This document shows positions 9,210-18,020 of a DNA stretch of 64,000 nucleotides, one piece after another (the stretch's first letter is position 1; every line of letters starts with the position of its first letter). The notes beneath the pieces are model-generated. The model ran no database searches. It was given only the letters and a program-made list of their open reading frames with translations, and had not been told where the DNA came from. A program made the translations under genes and the position numbers. Source of the stretch: HdN1 sp964473645 (GTDB lineage Bacteria; Pseudomonadota; Gammaproteobacteria; Pseudomonadales; Ketobacteraceae); contig CAYYPW010000012.1 in NCBI GenBank assembly GCA_964473645.1, forward strand, positions 106,374-170,373, given 5' to 3'.

Positions 9210-9299
9210 ATTAGACTATGCAGCGCCATTAGGCTTTGCAGCGACAGTAGCCCGTGCAGCGACATTAGACCCAGCAGCAACAGTAGATTGAGCCGCAGT
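9210..9299. repeat. Five 18-bp degenerate tandem repeats, intergenic
   Basis: Five units of exactly 18 bp start at 9210, 9228, 9246, 9264 and 9282 and share the pattern A(T/G)TAG-N5-GCAGCGAC with drift. The array sits in the 406-base gap between hemL and the RND adaptor gene, which otherwise holds no gene I can support. Confidence 0.75.
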
Positions 9300-9362
9300 A
9301 GGCTAAGCTGTTTATGGGATTGCCTAAAAATTTTTCACCGCATTGGCTTGGCTCAAAGCCGC

Positions 9363-9412
9363 TTGACTCGTTTTTGTGTACCGTCGGTACACCGGTAGTA
9401 TCGTTCTGAGGA
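9363..9412 (+). promoter_or_regulatory. Candidate promoter and operator of the RND pump operon
   Basis: TTGACT (9363-9368) may serve as a -35 element. Just after it lies an inverted repeat GTGTACC-GTC-GGTACAC (9376-9392), a likely operator for a repressor such as a TetR protein; no such gene is next door. A TGAGGA ribosome site (9407-9412) follows, 5 bases before the adaptor ATG. The -10 element is poor. Confidence 0.4.
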
Positions 9413-9417
9413 TCATC

Positions 9418-10767
9418 ATGTCGTCCACGTTGTACGCCCCCTCCACATTGCGCAGCGCCCGTCGGTGGCTTGTCGCCAGCCTGCTGCTCACTCTGAGCGC
9501 CTGCGGAGGCAAGCAGGATACTGCAGCTCCTGCTACGGCTCCCACCACCCAACCCCCTGTCGACGTAGAAATTATCACGGTCCAATCCAACGATCTGCGG
9601 CGCACCCTGCAAATGCCGGGGCGAGTGATGTCGGTGCGTACCGCTCAAGTACGAGCCCGTGTGGAGGGCATCGTCGAAAAGCGTGTCTACCAGGAAGGCA
9701 GCGATGTAAATGCAGGGGATGTACTGTTTCGCATCGATCCCGAGGTGATGGCTGCTAACGTTGCCGTTGCACGGGCCGCAGTCGCCGAGAAGCAGGCTGA
9801 CGCTCAGGTGGCCGAACAAACCCTGGCACGTATGCGCACACTGCTGAAAACCAACGCCATCAGCACCCAGCAATATGATGAGGCGGTTGCCCGCCAGGGG
9901 CAGGCCGAAGCTGCCGTGGCAGCAGCGCAAGCCGCATTGGCACGCGCCCAGATTGATCTCGATCACGCGACCGTACGCGCCCCCATTGCCGGGCGAATCG
10001 GGCGTGCCCTGGTCACCGAAGGCGCCCTGGTCAGTAAAGACGACGCCACACATATGGCAACCATTGAGCAGGTCAATCCCATCCAGGTGAATTTCGCGCA
10101 ATCCAGCGCGGATTATCTGCGGTTTCGTCAGCAGATCTTTGGTCAAGCCGCCGTAAAAGAAAGCAACCCCGTACAGCAACACATTGACGTCGATCTGATC
10201 CTGGAGGATGGCTCGGTATTCCCGCGCAAAGGCAAGTTGCTGTGGGCAGACTTCGCCGTTGATGTGAACACGGGGTCTATTTTTATGCGCGCCGAGTTTC
10301 CCAACCCGGATGCTGCTTTGTTGCCGGGCCAGTTTGTGGGGGTGAGGCTGCCATTCGCCACCAGCGAGAGTACCTTGTCGGTGCCACAGCGTTCGGTCAT
10401 GGCCTCATCGCAAGGGCAGTATGTTTATCGGGTGGGAGAGGGCAACAAGGTAGAATCGGTAACGATCGAGGTCGGTGGCCTCTCTGGCTCCGATTGGCTG
10501 ATTCGCAAAGGTCTGGAAGCAGGCGATCGCATCATCGTAAACGGGTTGCAGAAAGTGCGCCCGGGGGCAGAAGTAAACCCCGTTGCGGCCCCCGTTGCAG
10601 CGCAGCCTGTGGCTGCCAGCGATACCGCACAGACACCCAATTATGTGCACGCCGAGGCAAAATCAGAAGCGCAAGCACCCGTGCCAACATCTGCCTCAAC
10701 GTCGGGCAATGTGCAAGCATCGCCCCCGCCAGCGTCGGCTGATGCCAACACCAGCAAGGGTCGCTGA
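9418..10767 (+). CDS. RND efflux pump periplasmic adaptor (AcrA/MexA family lipoprotein)
   Basis: The 449-residue product is the membrane fusion protein that links an inner-membrane RND pump to an outer-membrane channel. I chose the ATG at 9418 because TGAGGA lies just before it and the resulting N-terminus is a classic lipoprotein signal, LTLSAC with the lipidated cysteine at residue 29. The body shows the family order: lipoyl half (RVEGIVEKRVYQEGSDVNAGDVLFRID), an alanine-rich alpha-hairpin, the second lipoyl half (DLDHATVRAPIAGRIGRALV), then the beta-barrel and membrane-proximal parts (LLPGQFVGVRL). The C-terminus has a long Ala/Pro/Gln-rich tail. The RND transporter follows after 2 bases. 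No outer-membrane factor gene is present here, so a TolC-like protein is probably shared. Confidence 0.93.
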   Translation: MSSTLYAPSTLRSARRWLVASLLLTLSACGGKQDTAAPATAPTTQPPVDVEIITVQSNDLRRTLQMPGRVMSVRTAQVRARVEGIVEKRVYQEGSDVNAGDVLFRIDPEVMAANVAVARAAVAEKQADAQVAEQTLARMRTLLKTNAISTQQYDEAVARQGQAEAAVAAAQAALARAQIDLDHATVRAPIAGRIGRALVTEGALVSKDDATHMATIEQVNPIQVNFAQSSADYLRFRQQIFGQAAVKESNPVQQHIDVDLILEDGSVFPRKGKLLWADFAVDVNTGSIFMRAEFPNPDAALLPGQFVGVRLPFATSESTLSVPQRSVMASSQGQYVYRVGEGNKVESVTIEVGGLSGSDWLIRKGLEAGDRIIVNGLQKVRPGAEVNPVAAPVAAQPVAASDTAQTPNYVHAEAKSEAQAPVPTSASTSGNVQASPPPASADANTSKGR

Positions 10768-10769
10768 AC

Positions 10770-13700
10770 ATGCTGCCACAGTTTTTTATCAGTCGTCCTA
10801 TTTTTGCCTGGGTCATTGCGCTGGCCGTGGTGCTAGGCGGCTTGCTGTCCATTCGCTCACTTCCCGTATCGCAATATCCCGAAGTCGCGCCGCCTACCAT
10901 TAACGTTACTGCCAATTATCCCGGAGCAAGCGCTCAGGTGATGGAAGAAACCGTCACCAACCTGATCGAGCAGGAAATGAATGGCCTCGACGATTTGCTC
11001 TACATGGAATCCGCCACCGATTCCAACGGCCTCATGAACACCTCGTTAACCTTCAGCACCGGTACATCACTCGATCTCGCCTCAGTGGAAGTGCAAAACC
11101 GCATCAAACGCGTCGAAGCCCGCCTGCCCGAAGAAGTGCGTCGGCAAGGCATCACGGTGGCGAAATTCCGCCGCAATTTCATGATGATCGTAACCTTCGC
11201 CTCACCCGATAAAAGCCTGGATGGCGTCGGTATCGGCAGTTTTGTTGCCTCCAATGTGCTCGAAAATGTGCGACGCGTGCGTGGTGTGGGTGAAACCCAA
11301 TTGCTCGGCACCGAATATTCGATGCGTATCTGGCTCAACCACTACAAGTTGGCGGCATTCAAACTGAGCCCGGCCGAAGTATTGCGTACCGTACGCGCCC
11401 AGAACGTGCAAATCGCAACCGGCGAACTCGGTCAAGCCCCCGCGTTACCCGGTCAAGAAATCGCAGCCACCGTGCTCACGCGTGGCCGGCTTTCTACGCC
11501 TGAAGAATTTGGCGATATCATTCTGCGTGCGAATACTGATGGCGCATCCGTACGCCTGAAAGACGTTGCCCGCATCGAACTCGGTGCACAAGATTATATT
11601 CTGCGTACCCGCCTGAACGGCCAACCGTCCGCCGGTATCGGTATCAAATTGGCGCCCGGTGAAAACGCACTCGACACCTCACGACGTGTGCGCGAACGGC
11701 TCGAAGAAATGAGCGCCTATTTTCCCAAGAGCATTGCCTGGGATGTTTCCTACGACACCTCCCGTTTTGTCGATATCTCGATTCGTGAAGTCGTCAAAAC
11801 CCTCGCCGAAGCCTTTGTGCTGGTATTTTTGGTGATGTGGCTGTTTTTGGGCAGCTTCCGGGCGGCGTTAATTCCGGCGCTGGTGGTGCCAGTGTCGTTG
11901 ATCGGCACCTTGTGCGGATTGTATTTATTGGGCTATTCCATCAACGTACTCACGCTGTTCGCGATGGTGCTGGCAATTGGCGTGGTCGTTGACGACGCCA
12001 TCGTCGTGGTAGAAAACGTCGAACGCATCATGCATGAAGAAAATCTCGATCCATTGCCCGCTACACGAAAAGCCATGGCCCAAACCTTTGGTGCCATCGT
12101 GGGGATCACGGTGGTGCTCTCCGCCGTGTTCGTGCCGATGGCCTTTTTCGGCGGCAGCGTAGGCACTATCTACCAGCAATTTTCGGTCACGCTGGTGTTA
12201 ACGATGTTGTTCTCAGCCTTGATGGCGATGTCGTTGTCTCCGGCCTTATGTGCGTCCATCCTGCGCCGACATGAAGGCCACGAAGGCTTTTTGGCTTGGT
12301 TCAACGATCGATTTTCCGCACTTAATCGCCGGTATGGGCGCTGGGTTCGCTGGGTAGTGCAGAGGCCGCTGCGTTTTCTGTTGGTCTATCTAATCATCGC
12401 CGTTGCAGCCTGCGTTATGTTTTTGCGCCTACCCAGTGGGTTTTTGCCAGCAGAAGATCAGGGCTATCTGATATCAGTGATACAAATGCCAGCGGGTTCC
12501 ACGCAGGAGCGCACGCTCAAAGTGCTGTCAGAAGTCGAAGATTATTTTCTACAACAGCCCGAAGTGACCAAAGTGGTCGCCATTGGTGGTTTCAGCTTTC
12601 TGGGTCGAGGGCAGGATGCGGCCATCGCCTTTATTCGCCTCAAGAGTTGGGATGAACGTAAAGATCCTTCGCAGCATTCCCTCTCGATCATGCAACGCGC
12701 CAATATGGCATTTTTCGCAATCAAACAGGCATTTGTGTTTGTCGTAAATCCACCGCCCATTCCTGAGCTGGCGGCGCTAGGCGGATTTGATTTCCGCATG
12801 GTGGATCGCGCGGTGGTCGGCCGCGACAAACTCATTGAAGCGCGCAATATGGCGTTGGGACTGGCGGCGCAGCATCCTGCGTTATCGGGGGTTCGTTTCG
12901 AAGGCAAAGAGTCTGGCACCCAGCTCATGCTGGATATCGATCGCTTGCGCGCACAATCGCTCGGCATCGACATTGCCGAACTCAATGATGCGCTCTCTGT
13001 CACCTTGGGGTCTGCCTACGTCAACGATTTTTTCCGTGCCGGGCGAGTGCTCAAGGTCAATATGCAACTCGATTCTGCCTCGCGTGCTACCCCCGAGCAA
13101 ATCCTGGCAATGCGTATCAAAACCAGCAACGGTTCGCTGGTGCCGCTTTCCGAAATCGCAACACCGCGCTGGATCGTCGGTGCCCCACGTCTTGACCGTT
13201 ATAACGGCATGCCTGTAATGAAAATCGCTGGCAATGCTTCCGCAGGTCACAGCACCGGCGAGGCCATGCAAGCCATGGAAGAAATCGCCAGGCAACTGCC
13301 ACAAGGCATCGGTTTCGAATGGTCCACCACCTCCTTCGAAGAAAAGCTCTCAGGCGCGCAGACGCCCTTGCTGTTTGGTCTGTCGATCCTGGTTGTTTTC
13401 ATGTGCTTGGCCGCGCTTTATGAAAGCTGGTCGATTCCGCTGGCGGTGCTGCTGGTCGTCCCATTGGGTCTGTTCGGCGCTGTATTGGCCGTGATGTTGC
13501 GAGACATGCCCAATGATGTGTACTTCAAAGTAGGTATGGTCACCATTATTGGTTTATCAGCCAAAAACTCGATTTTGATCGTTGAGTTTGCGCGTCAACT
13601 CGAAGCGCAAGGTCGCACCGCGATGCAAGCCGTCATTGAGGCGGCGGGATTGCGATTGCGCCCCATCATCATGACCTCGATCGCCTTTATTTGTGGTGTG

Positions 13701-13940
13701 CTGCCGTTGGTGCTTTCCAGCGGGGCAGGGGCCTCAAGCCGTCATGCGATCGGCACTGGCGTCATGGGGGGCATGGTCAGCGCAACGTTGCTGGCCATCA
13801 TTTTGGTACCCGTGCTCTACGTGACCATCCGTCGTCTTTTTCCTGGGGGAACGACGCCCGCCGAAGTCGAAAAATCGATGACCAACTCGCCGGAATCCGG
13901 CTCGACACTGGCTTCGGTGAATACTCCCAATACAAAATGA
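10770..13940 (+). CDS. RND multidrug efflux transporter, HAE1 family (AcrB/MexB-like)
   Basis: The 1056-residue protein is a proton-driven drug exporter of the inner membrane, which works as a trimer with the adaptor encoded just upstream. The start MLPQFFISRPIFAWVIALAV is typical of the family, as is the length. Two adjacent aspartates in AIGVVVDDAIVVVEN (about 408-409) and the lysine in GLSAKNSILIVEFARQ (about 932) match the proton relay residues D407, D408 and K940 of AcrB. Two large periplasmic loops and 12 membrane helices can be traced. Substrates cannot be told from the sequence. Confidence 0.95.
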   Translation: MLPQFFISRPIFAWVIALAVVLGGLLSIRSLPVSQYPEVAPPTINVTANYPGASAQVMEETVTNLIEQEMNGLDDLLYMESATDSNGLMNTSLTFSTGTSLDLASVEVQNRIKRVEARLPEEVRRQGITVAKFRRNFMMIVTFASPDKSLDGVGIGSFVASNVLENVRRVRGVGETQLLGTEYSMRIWLNHYKLAAFKLSPAEVLRTVRAQNVQIATGELGQAPALPGQEIAATVLTRGRLSTPEEFGDIILRANTDGASVRLKDVARIELGAQDYILRTRLNGQPSAGIGIKLAPGENALDTSRRVRERLEEMSAYFPKSIAWDVSYDTSRFVDISIREVVKTLAEAFVLVFLVMWLFLGSFRAALIPALVVPVSLIGTLCGLYLLGYSINVLTLFAMVLAIGVVVDDAIVVVENVERIMHEENLDPLPATRKAMAQTFGAIVGITVVLSAVFVPMAFFGGSVGTIYQQFSVTLVLTMLFSALMAMSLSPALCASILRRHEGHEGFLAWFNDRFSALNRRYGRWVRWVVQRPLRFLLVYLIIAVAACVMFLRLPSGFLPAEDQGYLISVIQMPAGSTQERTLKVLSEVEDYFLQQPEVTKVVAIGGFSFLGRGQDAAIAFIRLKSWDERKDPSQHSLSIMQRANMAFFAIKQAFVFVVNPPPIPELAALGGFDFRMVDRAVVGRDKLIEARNMALGLAAQHPALSGVRFEGKESGTQLMLDIDRLRAQSLGIDIAELNDALSVTLGSAYVNDFFRAGRVLKVNMQLDSASRATPEQILAMRIKTSNGSLVPLSEIATPRWIVGAPRLDRYNGMPVMKIAGNASAGHSTGEAMQAMEEIARQLPQGIGFEWSTTSFEEKLSGAQTPLLFGLSILVVFMCLAALYESWSIPLAVLLVVPLGLFGAVLAVMLRDMPNDVYFKVGMVTIIGLSAKNSILIVEFARQLEAQGRTAMQAVIEAAGLRLRPIIMTSIAFICGVLPLVLSSGAGASSRHAIGTGVMGGMVSATLLAIILVPVLYVTIRRLFPGGTTPAEVEKSMTNSPESGSTLASVNTPNTK

Positions 13941-14071
13941 AATCAAAGGCTTAGTTTGCTTAGAAGCAAAATATACGGCGTTATTAACTTATAGTTCTTT
14001 ATGGAATTATCGTCTCGTCGTATTCTTGCGGGCGTATTAATTTGCAGTAGTCTTGTGAGGCTGTAATCGCT

Positions 14072-14788
14072 ATGTCATCGAATGTCGACAAAATTGACGT
14101 CGCCGAGATCACCAATTCGGCCGGGTTATCACCGCAGCAAATCGCCGAGCTCAATACCCGCTATCGCGCGATGAACTTTGCTGAGCGTCTTCATCAGGTC
14201 TATAAGGATTTCGACCCTGCCAAAATTCTGGTGACTTCCTCCTTTGCGGCCACTTCTGCTTATTTCCTGCATATCGTGTCGACGATTCGCCCCGATCAGG
14301 TTATTCATTTCATCGATACCGGTTACCACTTTCCCGAGACACTGGAATACCGCCAGTACCTCATCGACCTGTTCAAATTGAAAGTGGTGGATGTACGCGC
14401 CGAAGAATGGAAGCACGACTACACCGCGAAAGAGAAAGTCTATGAATCCGACCCGGATTTCTGCTGCTCGATCAATAAGGTAGAGCCGCTGGATGAGATC
14501 AAGCCCAATTTCCATTTGTGGGTGTCGAGCCTGATGAGCTGGCAAACCGATCACCGCGCCGGCATGGAAATCTTTGAAGAGCGTCGTGGCATCATCAAAT
14601 TCAATCCGATGATCGACGTGACCGAAGCCGAACGCGAAGCCTATATCAAGGAACACAATCTGCCGTTCCACCCGTTGGTGGCGCAGGGCTATACCTCGAT
14701 TGGTTGCACCCACTGCACGGCGCCAGGCCAGAGTCGCGCTGGCAGATGGCTGGGCAAACCGAAAACCGAATGCGGCTTGCACATGTAG
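14072..14788 (+). CDS. cysH: Assimilatory adenylyl-sulfate (APS) reductase, [4Fe-4S] type
   Basis: CysH reduces activated sulfate to sulfite in cysteine synthesis. The 238-residue protein keeps paired cysteines C131-C132 (DFCCSINKVEPL) and the C212-x-x-C215 pair (GCTHCT), the ligands of the [4Fe-4S] cluster that marks APS reductases of pseudomonads and plants, and the catalytic C234 in the terminal ECGLHM. E. coli-type PAPS reductases lack the cluster cysteines, so APS is the likely substrate. The nucleotide loop reads TSSFAATSAYFLH and the IDTGYHFPETLEYR motif is well kept. The gene is monocistronic by appearance; the AT-rich 130 bases upstream probably hold the promoter. The porin and sulfate-binding genes at the left edge belong to the same sulfur pathway but are not adjacent. 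Confidence 0.92.
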   Translation: MSSNVDKIDVAEITNSAGLSPQQIAELNTRYRAMNFAERLHQVYKDFDPAKILVTSSFAATSAYFLHIVSTIRPDQVIHFIDTGYHFPETLEYRQYLIDLFKLKVVDVRAEEWKHDYTAKEKVYESDPDFCCSINKVEPLDEIKPNFHLWVSSLMSWQTDHRAGMEIFEERRGIIKFNPMIDVTEAEREAYIKEHNLPFHPLVAQGYTSIGCTHCTAPGQSRAGRWLGKPKTECGLHM

Positions 14789-14826
14789 GTCAAGACGCCT
14801 CATTCACTCGCTATGCTACAAAGCAA

Positions 14827-14857
14827 ATCGCCCCGCTACATGGGTAGCCGGGGCGAT
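14827..14857. terminator. Hairpin between convergent cysH and the DedA gene
   Basis: ATCGCCCCG (14827-14835) pairs with CGGGGCGAT (14849-14857), and CTAC/GTAG extends the stem inside. There is no long T run on either side, so terminator strength is uncertain. Confidence 0.5.
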
Positions 14858-14894
14858 CTATAAAAGCCGCTATTTCGCAGTTCTACCGAACCAA

Positions 14895-15551
14895 TCAAAC
14901 CGCTTTTTTCTTTGCCCGCTCGGCCAAATAGTGGCGCACAAAAGCAATCAGTGCGGGCAAGGCTGACACCAATACGATCCCCATTATCATTACCGTAAAA
15001 TGCTCTTTCACAACGGGAATGTTACCGAAAAAGTAACCTGCTCCCATAAAGCCCGGCACCCACAAAACCGATGCTACAAAACTATATGCCATGTAGGTGC
15101 CATACGGCATTTTGCCAATGCCTGCAACAAACGGCACAAAGGTGCGAAAAATTGGCAGGAAGCGCGCCATGATAATCGCGCGGGGGCCATAGACCTTATA
15201 AAAAACCTGGGTTTTTTCCAGATAGTCACGATTGAATATTTTTGAGTCTGACGAGGCAAATACCTTGGGCCCGATGGTGCGTCCAAACCAATAATTGGTA
15301 TTGTCCCCAAGAAAGGCCGCCAACATAATCAGCGCCCCCATCAGCACGGGGTCAAACGCGCCCGTGGCGGCGAGGGCACCGGCGGCAAACAGCAGCGAAT
15401 CACCGGGCAAAAAAGGTGTTACCACCAAGCCGGTTTCACAGAACACAATCAAAAACAAAATGCCGTAAAGCCAGGTGCCGTAATCGCGGGCCAGCTCGAA
15501 CAGGTGTTGGTCAATATGCAGAATAAAATCGATGATAAACACGACAGGCAT
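14895..15551 (-). CDS. DedA family inner membrane protein
   Basis: The 218-residue protein belongs to the DedA/SNARE-associated family, whose members are thought to move undecaprenyl phosphate or other lipids across the inner membrane. The family motifs are present: FCETGLVVTPFLPGD near the start of the first membrane region, GDNTNYWFGRTIG, and MARFLPIFRTFVPFVAGIGKM in the middle, with the conserved arginine and proline residues. Several hydrophobic segments and a basic tail (ERAKKKAV) are seen. It stands alone, convergent with cysH. The exact paralogue (DedA, YqjA, YghB) cannot be fixed. Confidence 0.92.
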   Translation of the reverse strand: MPVVFIIDFILHIDQHLFELARDYGTWLYGILFLIVFCETGLVVTPFLPGDSLLFAAGALAATGAFDPVLMGALIMLAAFLGDNTNYWFGRTIGPKVFASSDSKIFNRDYLEKTQVFYKVYGPRAIIMARFLPIFRTFVPFVAGIGKMPYGTYMAYSFVASVLWVPGFMGAGYFFGNIPVVKEHFTVMIMGIVLVSALPALIAFVRHYLAERAKKKAV

Positions 15552-15670
15552 CTCATGTCAGCGACGGTGGCTGCATTCTAATGACTGCCGTGCTCAATGG
15601 CGAGTGAACGTTTTTGCGGGCTGAGCGTTTTGTGAGAAAGTTACTTTCAATTCGTTGCTGCTGGGATGCG

Positions 15671-16237
15671 TTATTGCTGGGGCACGATTTTCAACTTGCC
15701 CCGTCCGACCACAATATCCACCGGCATGGTCGCCAGTAGCTTTTGGCGGGGATCACTTTCATCCAGCCGGTAAACCGGCATTTGCTCCAACAACTTCGCC
15801 AGCGTGCCCATGACCATGTCGACCACCGGCTTCACCTGCTTTTCGGCATCGCCACGCAAAAAAGGCGATTTCATCTGGCTGTCGATCAACTGTAGCCGTC
15901 TGATATAAACCGCCTTGTCTTTGCCGGAATACACAGGCGTCCCTTCAATTTTCAGGGTCACATCCACCGGAATTTTGGCAAGTACGGCATTGAGCGCCGC
16001 CTGTCCTGTGACATCCAACACCACCACATCACGATCATCCGGCCCGACATCAATATGGGCCGTTTCAAGAGAGACGCTCAACGGCGACCCAGAATTGGCT
16101 TGCTGCCGGTCAAAATCCTTCACCGCTTTTTGCAGATATTGTTCTAACTCCGCCTCATTCACTTCGTAAGTGGCCAAGGTGGTACAGCCAACATTGAACA
16201 GGGCGAGTACCGCCAATAGCAAAATGCGAATAGACAT
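15671..16237 (-). CDS. DUF1439 lipoprotein (YceB-like)
   Basis: I place the start at 16237, where the ATG follows AGGAGT; the open frame extends 7 codons further but without a ribosome site. The 188-residue product has a lipoprotein signal (FNVGC, cysteine at residue 18). The rest matches the DUF1439/YceB type: a helix with NEAELEQYLQKAVKDFD, then beta strands such as LDVTGQAALNAVLAKIPVDVTLKIEG. YceB-like proteins are outer-membrane lipoproteins with a likely lipid-binding tubular fold; a function is not established. It lies 34 bases beyond thiE on the same strand and may be read through from thiD-thiE. Confidence 0.8.
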   Translation of the reverse strand: MSIRILLLAVLALFNVGCTTLATYEVNEAELEQYLQKAVKDFDRQQANSGSPLSVSLETAHIDVGPDDRDVVVLDVTGQAALNAVLAKIPVDVTLKIEGTPVYSGKDKAVYIRRLQLIDSQMKSPFLRGDAEKQVKPVVDMVMGTLAKLLEQMPVYRLDESDPRQKLLATMPVDIVVGRGKLKIVPQQ

Positions 16238-16270
16238 AACGACTCCTGTGGTGGTCAAAACGCGTAATGG

Positions 16271-16909
16271 TTAAAACAATGCGTCATAGGCTCGACAGTG
16301 TACCGTAATCTCAGCGTTATCGCGGCTGAACACATCGCCGATCACGGCCAGCATGGCAAACCCCGCATTTACCAGCGGTCTGGCCTGGGGCAGGGTAATC
16401 CCGCCAATGGCCACGGCCGGGCAGGGGAGTGTTGCCAGGGTTGGGCTCACCCTCTCCAGTTGGGCGGGCGGTGCATCCGGTTTGGTGCCTGAACTGAAAA
16501 AGCGGCCAAACGCAACATAATCAGCTCCATCGGCGGCGGCCTGGTGCGCCAGCACTGGATCACCATGGCAGGTGGCCCCCAGCAACTTGGTTGGCCCTAA
16601 CTGTTGGCGGGCCATTGGCACCGGCATATCCTCCAGCCCGACATGAACGCCGTCAGCATCACATGCCAGTGCCAGCGCAACATCATCGTTGATAATAAAT
16701 AACGCATTGTACGCATGGCAAAGCGATCGCAGTTGCCGGGCTTCTTCAAGGCGACGTTCAGTATCGCCCGATTTATCGCGGTATTGCACGATGCGGGCAC
16801 CGCCAGCGAGAGCTGCTGTTACCTTATCAAGCAATAGCAAAGGCGGCGTCAGCACGGGATCAGTGATGACATAAAGCCCCCTCAAACGAGCGGTCAGGTG
16901 GGATCGCAT
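16271..16909 (-). CDS. thiE: Thiamine-phosphate synthase
   Basis: ThiE joins the pyrimidine diphosphate and the thiazole phosphate to make thiamine phosphate. The real start is the ATG at 16909 (MRSHLTARLRGLYVITD), with GGAGGGG seven bases before it; the longer open frame upstream is only the reverse reading of thiD codons in another frame. The 212-residue TIM-barrel protein shows IVQYRDKSG, FIINDDVALALACDADGVHVG, LLGATCHG, VAFGRFFSSGTKPDA and VAIGGIT, all substrate or phosphate site motifs. It overlaps the end of thiD by 16 bases, so translation is coupled. Confidence 0.96.
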   Translation of the reverse strand: MRSHLTARLRGLYVITDPVLTPPLLLLDKVTAALAGGARIVQYRDKSGDTERRLEEARQLRSLCHAYNALFIINDDVALALACDADGVHVGLEDMPVPMARQQLGPTKLLGATCHGDPVLAHQAAADGADYVAFGRFFSSGTKPDAPPAQLERVSPTLATLPCPAVAIGGITLPQARPLVNAGFAMLAVIGDVFSRDNAEITVHCRAYDALF

Positions 16910-17700
16910 GTGTAAACCCCTCCACGCCACCAGAAAAAACGGCTGGGCATCGCTTGGCCTGCCCCCGGGGTGGTGGCATGTAGTAAGGTGCGCCAGGTGT
17001 AATTTTGCGCTCTTCTGCAGGCGGCCAGCATGGGCTGCCCCGTGGCCAGAGAGCCTGCGCAGGCAGAGGCAAGGGTACATCCCGAGCCATGAAATTCACC
17101 GGGCAGGCGCGTCCAGTGTTGCTCATCAATACACGTCATCTGGTGCCACAACCGATTGCACACATCGTCATCAGCCTCGTGCCCCCCTGTCAGCAACGCA
17201 TAGGCGCCCGCGCGTCGTGTGAGGTGTTGCCCACATTCCTCCAGATTGCTTGCAGAGGGGCAGAGCAAGCGTGCCTCCAGCGAGTTCGGGGTCACTAGCG
17301 TAACGCGCGGAAGTAATTCTTCGCGTATGCAGGCGGCCATGTCGCCTTTCGACAGGCTGCCGCCGCCCCCCGCCGTGAGCACCGGGTCCAACACCACAGG
17401 CACTTGTGGCCAGGCACGCAAAAGTGCTGCGATGGCGCGAACATTCTCCTCACTCCCGATCATGCCGATTTTGACGGCAGCAATGGGCATATCGGTCAGC
17501 ACGGCCTCTGCCTGCGCCATCAACAGGCTTGCGGGGGTTGGTGTGAAGGCAGAAACGTTGCGGGTGTCCTGCACCGTCAGTGCAGTCACGACGGTAGCGG
17601 CGCGACATCCCATGCTGGCGAGGGCTTCGATATCGGCCTGAATACCTGCACCCCCGGTAGGGTCGTGGCCAGCAATGACAAGAACATACGGGGCAGACAT
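16894..17700 (-). CDS. thiD: Hydroxymethylpyrimidine/phosphomethylpyrimidine kinase
   Basis: ThiD phosphorylates hydroxymethylpyrimidine twice to supply the pyrimidine half of thiamine. The 268-residue ribokinase-fold protein begins VLVIAGHDPTGGAGIQADIE, has TALTVQDT and VVLDPVLTAGGGGSL, and ends with the anion-hole motif GEFHGSGCTLASA. A GGAGAG ribosome site precedes the ATG. The gene heads a thiD-thiE pair that may include the YceB-like lipoprotein. I saw no TPP riboswitch core in the bases upstream. ThiO, which serves the thiazole branch, is encoded about 29 kb away in this window. Confidence 0.95.
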   Translation of the reverse strand: MSAPYVLVIAGHDPTGGAGIQADIEALASMGCRAATVVTALTVQDTRNVSAFTPTPASLLMAQAEAVLTDMPIAAVKIGMIGSEENVRAIAALLRAWPQVPVVLDPVLTAGGGGSLSKGDMAACIREELLPRVTLVTPNSLEARLLCPSASNLEECGQHLTRRAGAYALLTGGHEADDDVCNRLWHQMTCIDEQHWTRLPGEFHGSGCTLASACAGSLATGQPMLAACRRAQNYTWRTLLHATTPGAGQAMPSRFFWWRGGVYTCDPT

Positions 17701-18020
17701 GAGGGGCTCTCCGAAAAAACTGCCGCTAAGATAACGATTTGCGAGGCTCGTCGCCAGTCAAGCTGCTTTTCTTATCTTGGGATACTCTTTCGGGGGAGTC
17801 GATGGTTATAGGTAATAGCCCGCCCCGGCTCGCCGAGAACCGGTGGCTAAATACGTTGGGGGTTTCTTTGGCATGCAATATAATTCGCGCCGTTAAAGAA
17901 CGGCACTTAAAAACTGCGATCAAAAACGACGATCAAGAACAACAATAGCCATCGGCTTGGCCTCATCCGCCACTGCACCGATCGATTGCCCCCCAGGGCC
18001 TTGCATGAGGTAGGTCTACA
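17701..18020. other. Divergent intergenic region between thiD and the thioesterase gene
   Basis: This 320-base stretch holds no gene I can support. It should contain the minus-strand thiD promoter and the plus-strand thioesterase promoter; only the second could be placed. A short plus-strand open frame (17739-17948) has no family features. Confidence 0.5.
17856..17884 (+). promoter_or_regulatory. Candidate sigma-70 promoter
   Basis: TTGGGG (17856-17861), a 17-base spacer and a perfect TATAAT (17879-17884) point towards the thioesterase gene. The -35 element matches only in part. Confidence 0.5.

Noticed and set aside
9210..9299. Possible CRISPR array
   Set aside because: The repeats are directly adjacent with no spacers, they are degenerate, and there are no cas genes in the window.
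9265..10182. 305-residue open frame on the minus strand opposite the RND adaptor
   Set aside because: It is the reverse of strongly conserved adaptor codons and its protein has low-complexity composition without any recognisable domain.
16910..17080. N-terminal extension of ThiE
   Set aside because: The extra 57 codons overlap thiD in another frame and lack conservation; a strong ribosome site marks the ATG at 16909.
17701..17900. TPP riboswitch upstream of thiD
   Set aside because: I searched for the conserved CUGAGA and related core motifs on the minus strand in this stretch and did not see a convincing set.
17739..17948. 69-residue plus-strand open frame before the thioesterase
   Set aside because: It covers the candidate promoter, has no ribosome site and no conserved pattern.
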